Source: Streptosporangiaceae bacterium (lineage in GTDB: Bacteria > Actinomycetota > Actinomycetes > Streptosporangiales > Streptosporangiaceae). From it: a stretch of DNA of 54,220 nucleotides. Position 1 is the first letter of the stretch. Each line of letters opens with the position of its first letter. This document shows positions 50,971-54,220 of this stretch, piece after piece. The notes beneath the pieces were generated by a model, which did not search any database, had not been told where the DNA came from, and saw only the letters and a list, made by a program, of their open reading frames with translations. Both the position numbers and the translations under genes were made by a program. The stretch lies in NCBI GenBank assembly GCA_025964715.1, contig JAOPYH010000138.1:1-54220 (forward strand), given 5' to 3'.

Positions 50971-53496
50971 TCAGTCCTTGTCGAACTTGATCGGCTTGTC
51001 GGCCGAGGCGCTGACCGTGGGCAGCGCGTCCGGCACGGTGGAGGGCTTGGGCTCACCCCTGAAGGTGAACTTGCGCTTGTCACCGGCGCCTTCGACGCCG
51101 ACGATGACGATCTGGCCGGACCTGAGCTCGCTGTACAGGATCTTCTCGGACAGGTTGTCCTCGATCTCCCGCTGGATCGTGCGACGCAGCGGACGGGCGC
51201 CGAGCACCGGGTCGTAACCCCGCTCCGCCAGCAGGTCCTTGGCGTCCTGCTGGAGCTCGAGACCCATGTCGCGGTCCTTGAGCCGCTCGTCGACCTTGGC
51301 GACCATCAGATCCACGATGTGGATGATCTCCTTGGGCGTGAGCTGGTGGAAGACGACCGTGTCGTCCACGCGGTTGAGGAACTCAGGCCGGAAGTGCTGC
51401 TTGAGTTCTTCCTCGACCTTGGACTTCATCCGGTCGTAGTCGCCCTGCTCGTCGTTCTGCCGGGCGAAGCCCATCGACTGGCCCTTGGAGATGTCGCGGG
51501 TACCGAGGTTCGTGGTCATGATGATCACGGTGTTCTTGAAGTCCACGACCCGGCCCTGAGCATCGGTCAGGCGACCGTCCTCGAGGATCTGCAACAGCGA
51601 GTTGAAGATGTCCGGGTGTGCCTTCTCGATCTCGTCGAACAGCACCACCGAGAACGGCTTGCGCCGCACCTTCTCAGTGAGCTGGCCGCCCTCTTCGTAC
51701 CCGACGTATCCGGGCGGGGACCCGAACAGCCGCGAGACCGTGTGCTTCTCCATGAACTCGCTCATGTCGAGCTGGATCAGCGCGTCCTCGTCGCCGAACA
51801 GGAACTCCGCCAGCGTCTTGGACAGCTCGGTCTTACCGACACCCGACGGGCCCGCGAAGATGAACGAACCGCCTGGACGCTTCGGGTCCTTCAGACCGGC
51901 GCGGGTGCGCCGGATCGACTGGGACAGCGCCCTGATGGCGTCGTTCTGGCCGATGACCCGCTTGTGCAGCTCCTCCTCCATACGGAGCAGGCGAGCGCTC
52001 TCCTCTTCGGTGAGCTTGAAGACCGGAATACCGGTGGCCGTGGCGAGGACCTCAGCGATCAGATCCTCACCGACCTCGGCGACGACGTCCATGTCGCCGG
52101 CCTTCCACTCCTTCTCACGCTGAGCCTTCTGCGCGAGAAGCTGCTTCTCCTTGTCACGGAGCGCGGCCGCCTTCTCGAAGTCCTGCGCGTCGATCGCGGA
52201 CTCCTTCTCCCGGCGCACGTCGGCGATCTTCTCGTCGTACTCGCGCAGGTCCGGCGGCGCCGTCATCCGGCGGATTCGCATCCGCGAACCGGCCTCGTCG
52301 ATCAGGTCGATCGCCTTGTCCGGCAGGAACCGGTCGCTGATGTAGCGGTCGGCCAGCTGCGCGGCCGCGACCAGCGCGCCGTCGGTGATCGAGACACGGT
52401 GGTGCGCCTCGTAGCGGTCCCGCAGACCCTTGAGGATCTCGATGGTGTGCGCCAGCGAAGGCTCCGCGACCTGGATCGGCTGGAAACGCCGCTCGAGCGC
52501 GGCGTCCTTCTCCAGGTGCTTGCGGTATTCGTCCAGCGTCGTGGCACCGATGGTCTGCAGCTCACCACGGGCCAGCATCGGCTTCAGGATCGAAGCGGCG
52601 TCGATCGCGCCCTCGGCGGCACCCGCCCCAACGAGCGTGTGGAGCTCGTCGATGAACAGGATGATGTCACCGCGGGTGCGGATCTCCTTGAGGACCTTCT
52701 TCAGGCGCTCCTCGAAGTCACCCCGGTAGCGGGAACCCGCGACCAGAGCACCGAGGTCAAGAGTGTAAAGCTGCTTGTCCTTGAGCGTCTCGGGCACCTC
52801 GCCCTTGACGATCTTCTGGGCCAGGCCCTCGACCACGGCCGTCTTACCGACGCCGGGCTCGCCGACGAGCACCGGGTTGTTCTTGGTGCGCCGGCTCAGG
52901 ACCTGCATGACCCGCTCGATTTCCTTGTCCCGGCCGATGACCGGGTCGAGCTTGCCCTCTCGTGCGGCCTGAGTGAGGTTTCGGCCGAACTGGTCAAGTA
53001 CCAAAGAGGTCGAAGGAGCGGACTCCGACGGCCCACCTGAGGCCGCGGGCTCCTTGCCCTGGTAGCCGTGCAGCAACTGGATCACTTGCTGGCGGACCCG
53101 GTTGAGGTCCGCACCAAGCTTCACCAGCACCTGGGCCGCAACGCCCTCACCCTCCCGGATCAACCCCAAGAGGATGTGCTCAGTACCGATGTAGTTGTGG
53201 CCGAGCTGCAATGCCTCACGCAACGACAGCTCGAGCACCTTCTTGGCGCGGGGCGTGAACGGAATGTGCCCCGACGGCGCCTGCTGCCCCTGACCAATGA
53301 TCTCTTCGACCTGCTGACGCACGGCCTCAAGACTGATCCCAAGACTCTCCAGAGCCTTGGCGGCAACGCCCTCACCCTCGTGGATCAAACCCAGCAGGAT
53401 GTGCTCAGTACCAATGTAGTTGTGGTTGAGCATCCTGGCCTCTTCTTGAGCCAGGACAACAACCCGCCGCGCGCGGTCGGTGAACCTCTCGAACAT
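50971..53496 (-). CDS. clpC: ATP-dependent Clp protease ATP-binding subunit ClpC
   Basis: AAA+ unfoldase that feeds substrates to ClpP. The 841-residue protein has two N-terminal Clp_N repeats (about 5-70 and 80-145). The first AAA module has Walker A GEPGVGKT, then comes a UVR-like middle domain (about 420-455), and the second AAA module has Walker A GPSGVGKT. The C-terminal D2-small domain ends in a Lys/Asp-rich tail. The IGF-type ClpP-docking loop is not obvious by eye. It is monocistronic and ends at a strong hairpin. Confidence 0.97.
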   Translation of the reverse strand: MFERFTDRARRVVVLAQEEARMLNHNYIGTEHILLGLIHEGEGVAAKALESLGISLEAVRQQVEEIIGQGQQAPSGHIPFTPRAKKVLELSLREALQLGHNYIGTEHILLGLIREGEGVAAQVLVKLGADLNRVRQQVIQLLHGYQGKEPAASGGPSESAPSTSLVLDQFGRNLTQAAREGKLDPVIGRDKEIERVMQVLSRRTKNNPVLVGEPGVGKTAVVEGLAQKIVKGEVPETLKDKQLYTLDLGALVAGSRYRGDFEERLKKVLKEIRTRGDIILFIDELHTLVGAGAAEGAIDAASILKPMLARGELQTIGATTLDEYRKHLEKDAALERRFQPIQVAEPSLAHTIEILKGLRDRYEAHHRVSITDGALVAAAQLADRYISDRFLPDKAIDLIDEAGSRMRIRRMTAPPDLREYDEKIADVRREKESAIDAQDFEKAAALRDKEKQLLAQKAQREKEWKAGDMDVVAEVGEDLIAEVLATATGIPVFKLTEEESARLLRMEEELHKRVIGQNDAIRALSQSIRRTRAGLKDPKRPGGSFIFAGPSGVGKTELSKTLAEFLFGDEDALIQLDMSEFMEKHTVSRLFGSPPGYVGYEEGGQLTEKVRRKPFSVVLFDEIEKAHPDIFNSLLQILEDGRLTDAQGRVVDFKNTVIIMTTNLGTRDISKGQSMGFARQNDEQGDYDRMKSKVEEELKQHFRPEFLNRVDDTVVFHQLTPKEIIHIVDLMVAKVDERLKDRDMGLELQQDAKDLLAERGYDPVLGARPLRRTIQREIEDNLSEKILYSELRSGQIVIVGVEGAGDKRKFTFRGEPKPSTVPDALPTVSASADKPIKFDKD

Positions 53497-53667
53497 CTCT
53501 GTCGCTCCTCACAGAGCGGTTGGACAGGGGTCCGGGATGTCCGGTCATGTCCTTCCGCATGCTCGCCCGCCCGGCGGAGGCCTCCCGGTGCACTCTCCCC
53601 AGAAGACGTTCCCCAGCTAAGCTCTGTTCATCCTCATCCAACTACCGCAGCGGTGCGTCATGTTCCC

Positions 53668-53685
53668 GCTACGCCCCAAGCGAAC
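53668..53685 (-). promoter_or_regulatory. candidate ClgR box upstream of clpC
   Basis: Core CGCCCCAAGCG followed by AAC. The published actinobacterial ClgR consensus is WNNWCGCYNANRGCGWWS. The core fits except for the central A (here C), and the right flank WWS fits. It lies about 170 bp before the clpC start. ClgR is a known activator of clp genes in Streptomyces and Corynebacterium. Confidence 0.45.
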
Positions 53686-53804
53686 GGCGCCATAGCGGAT
53701 CGGCCGCACCACGCGATGCAAACGATCGCCCCAGTGAAAGCGCGCCACTCCCGTGAGCGCCTCCGGACTGCGGGAAGTCGGCACCGGGCGCGGGAGCCGT
53801 AAGC

Positions 53805-53842
53805 GAACGGCCCGCCTCCCCTAACCAGGTGGCGGGCCGTTC
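53805..53842 (-). terminator. terminator of lsr2
   Basis: GAACGGCCCGCC and GGCGGGCCGTTC, perfect 12-bp arms around a 14-nt loop, 16 bp after the lsr2 stop. There is no long T-tract, as usual in high-GC actinobacteria. Confidence 0.8.
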
Positions 53843-53857
53843 CGTGGCTGTCAAGTT

Positions 53858-54178
53858 TCAGTGAGCGGCCTCGTACTGTTCCACGACCGTTGCGGGGATA
53901 CGACCACGCTCGTTGACCTTGATGCCGCGCGCCTTGGCCCATGCGCGGATATCCGCGCTGCGCTCACGACTGGACGCACCACGGGTGCGACGACGCCGGC
54001 CGGCGCCCGCCTTCCGCGCGTGTTCCACGAACGGCTGCAGTGAATCCCGCAACCTCTTTGCGTTGGAGCCACTGAGATCGATCTCATAGGTGGCGCCATC
54101 GAGCGATAACGACACGGACTCGTCCGCCTCGCCACCGTCGATGTCGTCGACGAGAAGCACTAGAACCTTGCTTTCCAT
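53858..54178 (-). CDS. lsr2: Lsr2-type nucleoid-associated protein
   Basis: Actinobacterial H-NS analogue that bridges and silences AT-rich, often horizontally acquired DNA. The 106-residue protein has the N-terminal beta-hairpin oligomerisation domain (about 1-60, VLLVDDIDGGEADESVSLSL, then YEIDLS). A basic linker (GAGRRRRTRG) and the C-terminal DNA-binding helix pair follow, with the AT-hook-like RGR in NERGRIPATVVEQY. The gene is near the right edge of the window, with only 42 bp of upstream DNA visible. Confidence 0.96.
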   Translation of the reverse strand: MESKVLVLLVDDIDGGEADESVSLSLDGATYEIDLSGSNAKRLRDSLQPFVEHARKAGAGRRRRTRGASSRERSADIRAWAKARGIKVNERGRIPATVVEQYEAAH

Positions 54179-54220
54179 GGGGACAGACCTATCAGCCGGA
54201 GCAAACTACAAGAACGGAAG

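Larger units (their letters stand above)
53497..53857. other. clpC-lsr2 intergenic region (361 bp)
   Basis: Both flanking genes are on the minus strand, so this spacer carries the clpC promoter and the lsr2 terminator. It holds a ClgR-like motif (53668-53685), the lsr2 hairpin (53805-53842) and the 11-bp direct repeat AAGCGAACGGC at 53678 and 53801. No coding pattern with a plausible ribosome-binding site was found. Confidence 0.7.

Noticed and set aside
1..54220. tRNA, rRNA, CRISPR, riboswitch and insertion sequence signals.
   Set aside because: No cloverleaf with a conserved T-loop, no regular repeat-spacer series, no transposase motif and no recognisable riboswitch core was seen by eye. 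A covariance-model search would be needed to exclude weak cases.

Overview
The window is high-GC DNA, dense with long ORFs and mostly transcribed from the minus strand. It is typical of a sporulating actinobacterium. Homologues of bldC, bldN, rex, lsr2, clpC, disA and radA, a fused cobA/hemD and a stand-alone short MutY all point to Actinomycetes. The overall protein style and gene order suggest a Streptosporangiales/Thermomonosporaceae-like genome. That family-level placement is inference. No rRNA, tRNA, CRISPR array, insertion sequence or prophage was recognised.

Region 1 (1-7.0 kb) is respiratory. It holds nuoA-B-C-D-E-F (nuoF runs off the left edge), a MenJ-like geranylgeranyl/menaquinone reductase, menG and a DUF4229 membrane protein, all on the minus strand. 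A perfect Rex operator (TTGTGAAGGACTTCACAA, 5727-5744) lies just upstream of the reductase and sets its start codon. Region 2 (7.0-10.1 kb) has a PLP-dependent dehydratase, bldC, an HExxH protease resembling anthrax lethal-factor catalytic domains with a small partner gene, and a PLDc_N membrane protein.

Region 3 (10.1-26.5 kb) is a haem and cytochrome c maturation block: tlpA-ccdA-resB-ccsB, a histidine phosphatase, a LysR regulator, hemL, hemB, cobA/hemD, hemC, hemA and rex. A three-gene insert (pseudokinase with an ectodomain, prim-pol-like protein, lipoprotein) separates hemL from hemB. A second, near-perfect Rex operator lies upstream of rex (26537-26554). NADH sensing by Rex therefore probably links haem synthesis, quinone modification and possibly complex I.

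Region 4 (26.7-32.4 kb) carries a glutaredoxin, a membrane/ABM fusion protein, the sigma factor bldN, a HAD hydrolase, an acyltransferase, an SDR, a 32-residue bS22/COX24-like ribosomal protein and a small HTH protein. Region 5 (32.5-46.5 kb) is mainly housekeeping: a phosphatase-like protein, acuC, an esterase, proC, proline dehydrogenase, an ABC-2 exporter with a TetR regulator, a sugar phosphate isomerase, a methyltransferase, an alpha/beta hydrolase, radA, disA and a secreted protein. Region 6 (46.5-54.2 kb) holds mutY, a 1085-residue NACHT-LRR STAND NTPase that may be an NLR-like immune receptor, a remnant of a HATPase gene, clpC and lsr2.

The most notable signals are the Rex operators, the NACHT-LRR protein, the ATLF-like protease pair, the receptor-like pseudokinase, an inverted repeat at the start of the cytochrome c operon, and a recurrent TANNNT box placed 6-8 nt before start codons that lack a Shine-Dalgarno sequence (probable leaderless genes).
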